DNA from: Deltaproteobacteria bacterium
GTDB taxonomy: Bacteria; Desulfobacterota; Desulfobacteria; Desulfobacterales; G020354645
Length of the DNA stretch: 64,000 nucleotides
Direction of reading: 5' to 3'
NCBI GenBank assembly: GCA_020354645.1
Contig: CP070652.1
Location: 2,909,607-2,973,606, forward strand
The notes beneath the pieces were generated by a model that was not told where the DNA came from, ran no database searches, and saw nothing but the letters and a program-made list of their open reading frames with translations. Of the stretch, positions 35,450-44,382 are shown in pieces. Every line of letters starts with the position of its first letter. Within the stretch, counting starts at the first letter, position 1. The position numbers were made by a program, and so were the translations under genes.

Positions 35450-36550
35450 CTAGAACTCAACCGCCCCACGAATACCGAGGATAAAGCCATCGATATCAGC
35501 CTCGTCGGTGTCGTATTCGTTTTGCATGTACTGGGCATCCGCTGTGATGGCGAAATAATCATTGAGTACAAAACGCCAGTAGACCTCGGCGACCTGCGTG
35601 TGGTTGAAATCATTTTTCCCGTCCAAATAGGCATATCCGATACCGATGTTGTCGTTTTCACGTCCGTACCATTTGCCGGTGATATTGAGGCCGCCGGACA
35701 AAAGCGTATCATAATCAATTAAAGCGTCGTCATCCTGCCATCCTAAACGGATCCATGCTCCAAAGATTTTACCCAGCTGTTGATCAAAAGATATGAAAAC
35801 AGCCTTCAGACTTTCTTTGCTACCATTCTCGTTCAAAAATTCTTTGGTAGTGGCCTGGCCAATCAATCGGTAATTACCCTCTCCAAAAGAAGTGTTCACC
35901 GTGTAACCCATTTGAGCGGCAAAAAAATTGTAGTCGTTGCCATCGTCGTTTTCGCCGACATTCATGCCGACACCCTTGATTGTCCAGTTGCCGAATGCCC
36001 ATTCCAGCGCTCCGCCGATATCATAGGAAGGGGAAAATCCGCTGGGCGCGTTCACCAGGGCCTCGTTCATGAACTGAGTGTACTCATCATTGGCGTATGC
36101 ATTTTCGTCGACGTAATCAGTGGAATCGATGATGCCTCCCGTTAGACTCAGCGCATTGCTTTCTGCGAATACAAAGGTGTGCTTGTACCAGGCGGTCAGC
36201 AGGTAGTCCCGGTTGCGACCGTTGATGTCTTTGACGTCATCTTCCAGTGAAGCGGCCCAGGGGGACAGGTTGAAGTCCGTCACATCATTTAGTCCGTTGT
36301 CAGCGGCAAAACCAAATTTTGAAAAAATTTCATCATTTGCGGTGGGCCTAAAGCTTATCTCCGGTTGGAAGGGAACGGCGCCGCGGCCTATGTCATCATC
36401 ACCATTCACCCATTTGTATTGATAGGCTCCGGCCAAAATGCCACCGATGGAAAACTTGTCTGTGATATCATACCCAATAGCACTCGTCTGGATGAAAAAC
36501 AGACTCATGACAATAGTCAGCTTGAAATACCATTTGCTTTTTTTATTCAA
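35450..36550 (-). CDS. OprB-like outer-membrane porin
   Basis: The 366-residue protein has a signal peptide (LTIVMSLFFIQTSAIGY), then alternating beta strands rich in aromatic and acidic residues, and ends in F (GIRGAVEF), as outer-membrane barrels do. Segments such as FSPSYDIGGALEWAFGNWTI and GWQDDDALIDYDTLLSGGLN with VYWRFVLNDYFAITADAQYM recall the carbohydrate-selective porin family. Porins of this family pass sugars or small solutes. It is followed on its upstream side by a ligand-gated channel gene (36668-37753) on the same strand. Confidence 0.75.
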   Translation of the reverse strand: MNKKSKWYFKLTIVMSLFFIQTSAIGYDITDKFSIGGILAGAYQYKWVNGDDDIGRGAVPFQPEISFRPTANDEIFSKFGFAADNGLNDVTDFNLSPWAASLEDDVKDINGRNRDYLLTAWYKHTFVFAESNALSLTGGIIDSTDYVDENAYANDEYTQFMNEALVNAPSGFSPSYDIGGALEWAFGNWTIKGVGMNVGENDDGNDYNFFAAQMGYTVNTSFGEGNYRLIGQATTKEFLNENGSKESLKAVFISFDQQLGKIFGAWIRLGWQDDDALIDYDTLLSGGLNITGKWYGRENDNIGIGYAYLDGKNDFNHTQVAEVYWRFVLNDYFAITADAQYMQNEYDTDEADIDGFILGIRGAVEF

Positions 36551-36667
36551 CCTAATCTCCTCATGTAAATTAGACTGGAAATGGCGTTTTAAATCAACCC
36601 ACAGAGGAATAATTAAAGAAAGCGTTGTGCATTCAAATTCCGATACAGGGCTCCGGGAATGTGATGA

Positions 36668-37753
36668 TTATTCTCCTAAATACTGGATAATCTTGTCCTG
36701 CCAGGCTTTCTCCCGAATCTTTTGCAATAAAACAACATTGATTCTCTCGCGCAAGGGACTGTTCGACGTCAGCGCAATACCATAATCCTGCTGCAGCAGC
36801 CGCTTGGGCAACACATGCAATGACCCTGGGTAATCCCGGTGAATATAATATCGAAGAATCGGTGCATCATATACCAGGGCATCGATGCTGCCTTTTTTTA
36901 AAGCGATCAGTCCTTCCTGGGGTGTCTTATACGGTAGATACGATATTCGAATTTGCTCAAGATACGATTCGCTGGTGGTATTGATGATGGTCCCGACGGT
37001 CACTCTGGGCAAATCTTCGGGTCCTTTGACCACCGACCCGAGCTGTGAGACAGTTAAAGAAGAGGTGATTGCCGCTGTAAAGCTCGAAATGATTATAATT
37101 GCAACAAACATCCAGATTAGTGCGACGAGTCGCCCTGCAAACGTAACCGGTGCTTTATCACCATAACCGACGGTGGTCATGGTGACAGCCGACCACCAGA
37201 ATCCCGAGCCAATCCCCTTGGCGACATTGCCGTTGAATTGTTGAGGATTTTTTTTCCGCTCAAACCACCAGACCAGAAAGCCCACCACCAGAAGCATCAG
37301 GGCAAGGCTGAGCACGATTTTCAGAAATGCAAAAGACAAAAACCGTCTGATAACCGTAAACCAAGGATTCCGTTCCTTCGAAGCGACGGCAATTCCGAGG
37401 CCCGTGGTATAGTAAGCATGCGTAAAGTCAAAATTTTTCTCACGTTCGGAGGTTATGGTCAATGCCGCTACGGCCGCATCCAACGAACGATTCTTGACTC
37501 CATCGAGTAATTGATTCAGATCAAGCTCACGAAACTCATACGTCAGTTTTAATTCTGCTGCAATCTGCCGCCAGAGATCGATGCTTATCCCGGTCCAGTT
37601 ACCATCCGGTTCCTTCATGGAAAAGGGCGGGGCTTCTTTGGTTCCCACCACCAGGGCCCTATGGGGGAGCGGCTGTTGTTGCGCGTTGACCTCCCCGATC
37701 ATCAACATCATCAAAATCGAGAACCCAATAAAACTCTTCCAGGACAGCTTCAT
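36668..37753 (-). CDS. GluR0-type ligand-gated potassium channel (prokaryotic ionotropic glutamate receptor)
   Basis: The 361-residue protein joins a periplasmic solute-binding domain split in two with a channel inserted between the halves. Signal peptide, then lobe S1 (RALVVGTKEAPPFSMKEPDG ... DLWRQIAAELKL), membrane span LKIVLSLALMLLVVGFLVWW, pore helix with the K+ filter TTVGYGD (about residue 195), a third span LVALIWMFVAIIIISSFTAA, and lobe S2 (LPRVTVGTIINTTSESYL ... ALVYDAP). SFTAAITSSLTV matches the SYTANLAAF motif of ionotropic receptors. Start: the ATG at 37753 has GGAGG 4 nt upstream; an in-frame ATG at 37774 lacks a site. It probably couples an amino acid or similar ligand to K+ flux. 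Confidence 0.9.
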   Translation of the reverse strand: MKLSWKSFIGFSILMMLMIGEVNAQQQPLPHRALVVGTKEAPPFSMKEPDGNWTGISIDLWRQIAAELKLTYEFRELDLNQLLDGVKNRSLDAAVAALTITSEREKNFDFTHAYYTTGLGIAVASKERNPWFTVIRRFLSFAFLKIVLSLALMLLVVGFLVWWFERKKNPQQFNGNVAKGIGSGFWWSAVTMTTVGYGDKAPVTFAGRLVALIWMFVAIIIISSFTAAITSSLTVSQLGSVVKGPEDLPRVTVGTIINTTSESYLEQIRISYLPYKTPQEGLIALKKGSIDALVYDAPILRYYIHRDYPGSLHVLPKRLLQQDYGIALTSNSPLRERINVVLLQKIREKAWQDKIIQYLGE

Positions 37754-37984
37754 ATGACCTCCATGTTCATTCATTTTGGCAATTACGGCGATTAGAAGAA
37801 GAAAATTCTACCAAAATACGGTATTTTCAAACAAAAAGGGTTGTATGGAAAAGTGGATTTGCCCCAAAAAGATAGACAGGGTCAAGCGCAAAGTTTCACC
37901 TTCTGTTTTTCATCATCAACAGGACAAAGATACTTAAATGATGAGTGCTTTTTTGCCGAACTTCACACGTTCAAAAATTACAAA

Positions 37985-38659
37985 TTATGTATTGGGATTG
38001 GGCCCATCTTGCTCAAATCTTTTTACGAGTTCGTCCAGGGGTCCACGGCTTATGTTCCAAACACCATAAAACGGATGATCAAGATCCTCAATGACCATAT
38101 AAAGCAGGTGAATCGAAACCGTAACCGTTACGATCATGTACACGTGCGCAAAAATGCCCTGGACACCCAAAAACACAAATGCCCCTACCAGTGTGGTCGA
38201 CATAAACAGCATCAACGCCCGGAGTCGCGGAGGAAGCCTTTCATTGGCAAGAGCAATTCTCCTGGTTTGCAATTTTGTAATCTCGGATATTGTTTCTACC
38301 AGCGCAGAAATTACGATACTGTCTCTTTCTTCACTCACTTTTATTCTCTTTCCGCTGCGCATGACCCCATAAAGCTCTTCAGATGTGTCGGAGTTCATTG
38401 GTATGTCCGGAGCGCTCATTTCGGCCCATTCCGTGTCGGCCACTGACTTCACATAAATTGCAAGTGACCGTTTGATTTTATCAATTTCGATTTGCTGGCG
38501 GTCGTCTAAATAAACTAAAAAGTCTCGAACAGACTCGACTGCATTTAGTTCATCTTCGATGGTCTGATTTAGATTGCTGTATCGGTTCAGAACGGTTACC
38601 AGAAGAAAGCCGGCAACAATGGCAAAGATGACGCCGAAACATTGAAAAATGAACCCCAT
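37985..38659 (-). CDS. DUF4239 (bestrophin-like) membrane protein, probably missing its first segment
   Basis: The 224-residue frame has membrane segments at its N terminus (FQCFGVIFAIVAGFLLVTVL) and two near the C terminus (ALMLFMSTTLVGAFVFLGVQ, VYMIVTVTVSIHLLYMVIED), with LDHPFYGVWNISRGPL, the pattern of DUF4239 proteins. These usually have one more membrane segment before the first one seen here. That segment appears in a different frame just upstream (38596-38775), so the gene may carry a frameshift near 38650-38690. If it is read from 38659 alone, the topology is incomplete. Function of the family is unknown. Confidence 0.7.
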   Translation of the reverse strand: MGFIFQCFGVIFAIVAGFLLVTVLNRYSNLNQTIEDELNAVESVRDFLVYLDDRQQIEIDKIKRSLAIYVKSVADTEWAEMSAPDIPMNSDTSEELYGVMRSGKRIKVSEERDSIVISALVETISEITKLQTRRIALANERLPPRLRALMLFMSTTLVGAFVFLGVQGIFAHVYMIVTVTVSIHLLYMVIEDLDHPFYGVWNISRGPLDELVKRFEQDGPNPNT

Positions 38660-38775
38660 GATGAAAGATCGGTCACAATTCCTTCATACTTAAGATGGCT
38701 GCGAAGCATCAATCCATCGGCCGTAATCAGTAAAGCCGAAATGACTAATGGACTTCCGATTTTTAATATTTTCAT
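38596..38775 (-). pseudogene. Possible frameshifted N terminus of the DUF4239 gene
   Basis: The ATG at 38775 has GGGAG about 8 nt upstream and opens 59 codons. The first 25 (KIGSPLVISALLITADGLML) form one membrane segment, where DUF4239 proteins have their first span; the last 20 are out of frame with the DUF4239 reading. A single indel between about 38650 and 38690 would join it to the frame 37985-38659. Alternatively it is an independent small membrane protein. Confidence 0.4.
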
Positions 38776-38930
38776 ATCGCCTACTCCCTGCTTCTGATTC
38801 CTCTATTCCTCACAATTACAGTATCCATTTTTCAGCGGCCATTATACAGGTAACCGATGGACCCAAAGGGCTGGTAATCCACCCCTTTTATTATTTCTCC
38901 TGTTAGTCCGATATTGAACAGGATAAATTT

Positions 38931-38945
38931 TGAAAAAAACACCCC
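38931..38945. repeat. Single end resembling the element A/B terminal repeat
   Basis: GAAAAAAACACCCC at 38931-38945 is identical to the inner part of element B's right terminus, but the following bases (AGTCAAAAG) diverge and no opposite end is visible within 300 bp. It may be a relic or chance. Confidence 0.25.
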
Positions 38946-38972
38946 AGTCAAAAGCGCTTCTTTTCAAATCAG

Positions 38973-40037
38973 TCATAACCACTTCTTTTTTCTGAAAAAT
39001 ATTAACATTACCGCTGCGACGGCAAGCATTGCGCCCCAAAAAAAGAAGTAGCTGTATTTAAATTTGAGTTCGGGTAAATACTCAAAATTTGTGCCATATA
39101 TGCCTGCAATAAATGTGAGCGGAATAAATATGGCGGCAAAAATCGTCAATACCTTCATAATGTCGTTCATTCGATTGCTCATGACTGAATTGTACAAGTT
39201 CAATTGATCCGAAAGCATATCCCGGTAGGTGTCGATGGCCTCCGCAGCTTGAGTAATCAGATCTTGCAGGTCCTTTAAAAAGGGAATTGTCCGATCATTA
39301 ATAAGTTCGGAATCCAATTTTGACAGTTGTATGATGGCTTCCCTCGCCGGCCTAACGGACTTTCTTAAAAAATTCATTTCACGTTTAAATGTATTAATCT
39401 TTTCCATCACCGCAGGCTCCGCTTTTTCCAGAACTTCTTGTTCAATATCTTCAATTTGCTCACCCAACCTTTCAATGATGAAAATATAATTGTCAACGAC
39501 GGTATCCAGTAAAGCATATGCCAGATAATCTATACCTGCACCCCTTATTCTTCCCTTTTGTTTTCTTATTCGTTCCCGGACAGGTTCAAATACGTCTCCC
39601 GGTTGTTCCTGAAAGGTCAGCAAAAATGTATCGCCCAGCACCAAACTCAATTGTTCGGCAATAATCATTTGTTTTTCCTTGTCATAACGAAGCATTTTTA
39701 AAACAAGAAAAAGACAATTATCAAATTCTTCAAGTTTGGGTCGTTGGCCGGTATTCAGTATATCTTCCAGTAACAGCGGGTGCAGATCGAATGTCTTCCC
39801 AATTTCTTTCATCAATGAAAGATCATGGAGTCCGTCTACATTTATCCAGGTGACAGTATTTGTTCGTTTAAATTCCGCTCCTTCGGCAATCTCTTTTAGC
39901 TCGTCCTCCTTTAATTGGGCCTCATCGTAATCAATGACACGAAGTCGAATATTTTCTACCTTTTTGTTTCCAATGAAAACCAAAGACCCCGGAGACAGGC
40001 CTTTGATCTCTTCGCGTTTCTTGAAAAATCTCGCCAT
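38973..40037 (-). CDS. corA: CorA-type magnesium/cobalt transporter with variant signature
   Basis: The 354-residue protein has the long acidic and helical cytoplasmic funnel (residues 1-290) followed by two membrane spans (IMKVLTIFAAIFIPLTFIAG and YFFFWGAMLAVAAVMLIFFR) and a basic C terminus (RKKKWL), the CorA layout. The signature loop between the spans reads YGTNF where nearly all CorA proteins have YGMNF. The asparagine that contacts hydrated Mg2+ is kept, the methionine is threonine. This may alter ion selectivity, as other GxN variants do. Good AGGAGG lies before the ATG at 40037. Confidence 0.9.
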   Translation of the reverse strand: MARFFKKREEIKGLSPGSLVFIGNKKVENIRLRVIDYDEAQLKEDELKEIAEGAEFKRTNTVTWINVDGLHDLSLMKEIGKTFDLHPLLLEDILNTGQRPKLEEFDNCLFLVLKMLRYDKEKQMIIAEQLSLVLGDTFLLTFQEQPGDVFEPVRERIRKQKGRIRGAGIDYLAYALLDTVVDNYIFIIERLGEQIEDIEQEVLEKAEPAVMEKINTFKREMNFLRKSVRPAREAIIQLSKLDSELINDRTIPFLKDLQDLITQAAEAIDTYRDMLSDQLNLYNSVMSNRMNDIMKVLTIFAAIFIPLTFIAGIYGTNFEYLPELKFKYSYFFFWGAMLAVAAVMLIFFRKKKWL

Positions 40038-40155
40038 GATGTTACCTCCTCATTGATTTAATTCAGCAATTGAATGACAAAACGTCAGATGCTTAAAAAA
40101 ATTCCCGCTTCACCACTTTGGTTTTGAAACAGGTTTTACGGTCAGCTGAAGGAGA

Positions 40156-40739
40156 TTATCGATTTTCCGAGATAAATTTAGCTGGCCGTCTGCGGCGACG
40201 GTAAAAATGGAAAATCCATATCAATAAACCAACAATTGCTACACCGCCCATAATATAAATCTCGTATGATTTGAACTTGCCGATAAAAATTTCCAAGGCA
40301 TGACCGAAAAGGTAGCCGTCGGATCCGACGGCTACCGCCCAGACCAGCGCACCTGCGGCATTGAGCAAAATGAATTTTTTGGCAGATACGGGGCTCATGC
40401 CGATGACAAAGGGGGCAACGGTGCGCAGCCCGTAAAGAAAACGAAAGGATACGATCAGCGGCGTTTGAAATCGGTTCATCATCCTGTGAACTTTTTCCGC
40501 TTTCTGCTTCCAGGCCGGCCGCCTGGACAAAACCCCCTGACTGTGTTTGCGTCCCAAATAAAAAAAAGCTGATCGCCGCAAAGACTGCCCAGAAAAGCGG
40601 CTAAAATCACCCCGGTCAGTACCAGATACACCTGGTGGGCCTCCAGGCCTGCCCGCACCAGGATGGTTTCTCCTTCTAAAAATGTACCGATTAAAATCGC
40701 GGCATATCCATAATTTTCAATGATACTTTGCAGATCCAT
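40156..40739 (-). pseudogene. dedA: DedA family membrane protein, frameshifted in a T8 tract
   Basis: Two overlapping frames together make a complete DedA protein of about 194 residues. The first (from the ATG at 40739) reads MDLQSIIENYGYAAILIGTF through GSLCGDQLFF, and the second continues FYLGRKHSQGV, FRFLYGLRTVAPFVIGMSPV, the signature arginine-rich loop of the family. The join lies at a run of eight T on the coding strand (40560-40567): nine T would restore one frame. So this is a one-base deletion in a homopolymer, a phase-variable switch, or a sequencing error. It lies 25 bp downstream of kup on the same strand. Confidence 0.8.
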
Positions 40740-40763
40740 TTTCAGTTTAACTCCGCACCTCTG

Positions 40764-42722
40764 CTACCGCCTGCCTGCAGCCGGTTTTCCCAGTTGCAGC
40801 TGGACACCGACTTCGATGATCCGGTCCGGCGGTATGCCGAAAAACGATGCAGCATCCATTGAATTACGCGATAAAAATATAAAAAGGTTGGAACGCCAGC
40901 GACTCATTACCGGATTCGATCCGATGGACAGCTTTTCGCGCCCCAAATAATAGCTTGCTTCTTCCAGTTTAAAGTTCAACCCCTGTTCATGTGCAAGTTC
41001 CAACATCACCTCTATTTTTGGTTCCTCTATGAAACCGTAATGGGCGGTGATTTGAAAAAATCCCCCGCCCAATTTTTTAGTTTCAACTTTATCAAAATTA
41101 GGCACCCGCGGGACGTTTTCAGTTTTGAAGTGCAGGATGGCGACATCGGCATGAATAATTTTATTGTGTCTCAAATTTTGCACCAGCGTTGATGGAACCA
41201 CATCCGGCTTTCCCGTCAGGAATACGGCCTGGCCATTGACTCTATGCGGCGGATTTTCATCCAGGTTTTTTTTGAACGCATCAAATGACGGTGTGAGCGT
41301 TTGGATTTGATCTGCCAGTATTCTGCGGCCCTGCTCCCAGGTCAACATCAACGTAAAGAAAAATGCACCGATCGCAAGCGGAAACCATGCGCCATGAAAA
41401 ATCTTGCTGATATTGGCGCTGAAAAAGGGGATATCCACCAGAAAAAAGATGACTGCCAGCGTTCCTGCCGTTAGCCGGCCCCATCCCCAACTTTTGCGTG
41501 CAACAAAATAAAACAGAGTGGTTGTGACCAGCATGGTCGAGGTGACCGCAACACCATAGGCAGCCGCCAGCTTGCTGGATGATTGGAAACCGAGGACCAG
41601 ACCGATGGTGCAGATCATCAGCAGCCAATTCACGGGCCCCACATAGATTTGACCGATATGGGCGGCCGAGGTATGTGTGACCCTGAGCCTCGGGAGGTAG
41701 CCCAGCTGTATTGCCTGCCGGGTGAGCGAAAAAGAACCGGTGATGACGGCCTGGGAGGCAATGATGGTGGCCAGTGTAGCTAAAATAACCATCGGGATCA
41801 TCGCCCATGAGGGAACCATTGCGTAAAATGGATGATGCGCTTCTTCCGGCCTGGCCAACAGCAGTGCACCCTGGCCGAAATAATTCAAAACCAGGGCCGG
41901 AAGTACCAGAACGATCCAGGTCAACCGGATAGGCCGTTTGCCGAAATGCCCCATGTCGGCATATAATGCTTCTGCGCCTGTGACCACCAGAAAGACAGCT
42001 CCTAAGACGACAAAACCGTGGAATTTATTAATCAAAAGAAATTTTATGCCAAACCAGGGAAGAAGCGCAACGAGAATCTGGGGAGAGCGCATAATCTGAA
42101 TAAAACCCAACACGGCAAGGACAGTGAGCCACACGAGGATAACCGGTCCAAAAAGCCCTCCGACCTTAGCAGTTCCGCGCCGCTGAATCATAAACAGTCC
42201 GCCTAAGATGATAATCGTAACGGGAACCACATAGGGCTTTAATAAAGGGGTTATGACCCTGATGCCTTCGACCGCACTGAGTACTGAAATCGCCGGGGTG
42301 ATCATGCCGTCCCCGTAAAGTAAGCAGGCTGCAAACAGTCCAATGGATACGAGCGCCAAACGCGAATCTTTCACATGCCCCGTGGCTGATTTGATCAGTG
42401 CAGTGAGCGCCATGACGCCGCCTTCCCCCTGATTGTCCGCTTTGAGGACAAATATCAGGTACTTGAAGGTTACGATCATTAACAGTGCCCAGAACATCAA
42501 TGAAAGGACGCCCAGCACGTTGGCAGGGCTCACGGCAATGCCATATTCTCCGTGAAAACACTCCCGGATGGCATAAAGCGGGCTTGTTCCAATATCACCG
42601 AACACAACGCCGAGCGCTGCCAAGGCTAATTTGAACAGTTGTTTGTTGTTCATATCCTGCTGAACGACCTGTACATCAGTTTTTTCATGGTTTAATTTTG
42701 ATCTATCTGCAAATTCCGTCAT
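40764..42722 (-). CDS. kup: Kup potassium uptake transporter
   Basis: The 652-residue protein has about twelve membrane segments followed by a cytoplasmic C-terminal domain of about 180 residues, the Kup/HAK/KT layout. Signatures include LGVVFGDIGTSPLYAIRECF (about 37-56), NQGEGGVMALTALI and YFGQGALLLARPE. It would import K+ with protons. The 23-residue extension before MNNKQLFKLALAALGV is longer than usual, so the start may be at the second ATG (42653). It is divergent from the transporter at 43069; the 346-bp gap between them must hold both promoters. Confidence 0.95.
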   Translation of the reverse strand: MTEFADRSKLNHEKTDVQVVQQDMNNKQLFKLALAALGVVFGDIGTSPLYAIRECFHGEYGIAVSPANVLGVLSLMFWALLMIVTFKYLIFVLKADNQGEGGVMALTALIKSATGHVKDSRLALVSIGLFAACLLYGDGMITPAISVLSAVEGIRVITPLLKPYVVPVTIIILGGLFMIQRRGTAKVGGLFGPVILVWLTVLAVLGFIQIMRSPQILVALLPWFGIKFLLINKFHGFVVLGAVFLVVTGAEALYADMGHFGKRPIRLTWIVLVLPALVLNYFGQGALLLARPEEAHHPFYAMVPSWAMIPMVILATLATIIASQAVITGSFSLTRQAIQLGYLPRLRVTHTSAAHIGQIYVGPVNWLLMICTIGLVLGFQSSSKLAAAYGVAVTSTMLVTTTLFYFVARKSWGWGRLTAGTLAVIFFLVDIPFFSANISKIFHGAWFPLAIGAFFFTLMLTWEQGRRILADQIQTLTPSFDAFKKNLDENPPHRVNGQAVFLTGKPDVVPSTLVQNLRHNKIIHADVAILHFKTENVPRVPNFDKVETKKLGGGFFQITAHYGFIEEPKIEVMLELAHEQGLNFKLEEASYYLGREKLSIGSNPVMSRWRSNLFIFLSRNSMDAASFFGIPPDRIIEVGVQLQLGKPAAGRR

Positions 42723-43068
42723 ATCGTCTTTGTTTTGGTGATTTTTCTGTGGTGGCTATCTGGGATAGCATCAAAAGCTGAAAAATTCAATTTTACCGCC
42801 ATTGATGCAGGGATGATCTCCGTCACTTGCATATTTCGGTGATAATTATCAATGAATTTCAGTGATTGAAAGTGATCTTTTCTTCTGTCAGCCGTTTGAA
42901 ACCGTATCCTCTAACTTTGGCTGAATTACCCTTGGCCCAAGCCTAAAACTCATCCACTTCCAATTCAGCATAAATACCAGAGCGCTTTTTCCGCTTGCAC
43001 TTGTCAATGGTTCTCAATTATTAAGTAAATGATAGATAGACCGACCATTTAAAAAATGAAAATTTAAA
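42723..43068. other. Divergent intergenic region between kup and the SLC13-like transporter
   Basis: The region is AT-rich with several direct TTTCAGTGATTGAAAGTGATC-like repeats of the GTGA type near 42838-42880. I see no gene, no clear sigma-54 site and no recognised riboswitch; promoters for both flanking genes are presumably here. Confidence 0.4.
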
Positions 43069-44382
43069 ATGAATCAGATGGAGAATCTGTTACTACCAGC
43101 AATTGTTTTTATTGCGGTCTATGTGTTCATCTCATTTGAGCTGCTGAACAAGGCCGTTGCCGCAATTCTTGGTGTGATGCTGCTGGTGGTTCTCAGGGCG
43201 ACTGAAGTGCGGACTGCAGTTGGTTACATCGACCTTGAAACCATCATGCTGCTCATGGGAATGATGGCTATCGTCGCTGTGCTGCGCAAGTCCGGATTTT
43301 TTGCTATTTTAAGCGTCAAAATAGCCAACCTCACGGGAGGAAGTCCGCCCAAGATTCTGGTTTTATTTTCGCTGGTGACGGCCATTACATCGGCGTTTCT
43401 CGATAACGTCACAACCGTTTTGATCATGGTGCCAATGGTGATCGAAATCACCAGAGGCATGGGATTGGATCCAAAAATCTATATTATCACCCAGGCGATG
43501 GTTTCAAACCTTGGTGGAACGGCGACCCTGGTCGGTGATCCGCCGAATGTGATCATCGGGTCCAAGGTCGGGCTGACCTTTAATCAGTTTGCCGCTTATC
43601 TTGTTTTACCGGTTATCGTTTCCCTCGCCGGAGTGGTATTTTACTGTTGGCTGACCAATCGTGAAAGAATCCCGCCAATTGACACGAACCTGCCTAAACT
43701 CTTTTCCGTTCAGCTGTTGCTCGAAAAAATTAAAATTGATTTTCTGAATGTCAGCATCGACAGGATTTTTCTGCTTAAAAGTCTATCCGGTCTCGGGCTG
43801 GCGCTATTGCTGTTTGTCACCCAGGCCGCAACCGGATTGACCCCAGGCGTGACGGCTGTCAGCGTTGCCATGATCCTTTTTGTCGTTACGGCGGTGGATG
43901 TCGAAGAAATACTTCGAGAAATCGATTGGAGCACGTTGCTGTTTTTTTCCGGTCTTTTTATTTTAGTGGGCGTATTGGAAGAAAAAGGAGCCATCGAGTG
44001 GATTGCGCGAAACATATTTCTTCGCATCGGACACAACCCATACGCAATGGTGCTGATGGTTCTGTGGGTGTCCGGGATTGTATCCGGTTTCATTGATAAT
44101 ATCCCCTATACCATAACCATGATTCCAATCGTCGGGTTGATGCTGGGCTCACAACCAGTTCCCCACAATCTCCTGTGGTGGGCGTTATCTTTAGGCGCCT
44201 GTTTTGGCGGCAATCTGACCATGATTGGGGCTTCGGCGAATATTGTATCGTGTGGAATTGCCAAAAAATATGGTTATGTAATCACCTTCTTCGAATTTAT
44301 GCGCATCAGTGCCATTGCGACTATTATTTCCCTGGTGATCTCATCTGTAATTCTCATGGCCTATATGCTGATACTACAATGA
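43069..44382 (+). CDS. ArsB/NhaD/SLC13-superfamily ion transporter
   Basis: The 437-residue protein has about eleven membrane segments. The motifs ITSAFLDNVTTVLIMVPMVI (about residues 105-124) and NLGGTATLVGDPPNVIIGSK (about 145-164), with the repeat SGFIDNIPYTITMIPIVGLM in the second half, are typical of the ion-transporter superfamily that includes ArsB, NhaD and the P protein. Two inverted halves are visible. The substrate (Na+/H+, arsenite, dicarboxylate or sulfate) cannot be fixed from the sequence. Its stop overlaps the start of the next gene as ATGA, so the two are translationally coupled. Confidence 0.85.
   Translation: MNQMENLLLPAIVFIAVYVFISFELLNKAVAAILGVMLLVVLRATEVRTAVGYIDLETIMLLMGMMAIVAVLRKSGFFAILSVKIANLTGGSPPKILVLFSLVTAITSAFLDNVTTVLIMVPMVIEITRGMGLDPKIYIITQAMVSNLGGTATLVGDPPNVIIGSKVGLTFNQFAAYLVLPVIVSLAGVVFYCWLTNRERIPPIDTNLPKLFSVQLLLEKIKIDFLNVSIDRIFLLKSLSGLGLALLLFVTQAATGLTPGVTAVSVAMILFVVTAVDVEEILREIDWSTLLFFSGLFILVGVLEEKGAIEWIARNIFLRIGHNPYAMVLMVLWVSGIVSGFIDNIPYTITMIPIVGLMLGSQPVPHNLLWWALSLGACFGGNLTMIGASANIVSCGIAKKYGYVITFFEFMRISAIATIISLVISSVILMAYMLILQ

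Noticed and set aside
38931..38945. A fourth full copy of the sigma-54-associated element
   Set aside because: Only one terminal segment is present; no opposite end or duplication could be found.
42723..43068. c-di-AMP (ydaO) riboswitch before kup
   Set aside because: I could not find the conserved core; the region is short and AT-rich.
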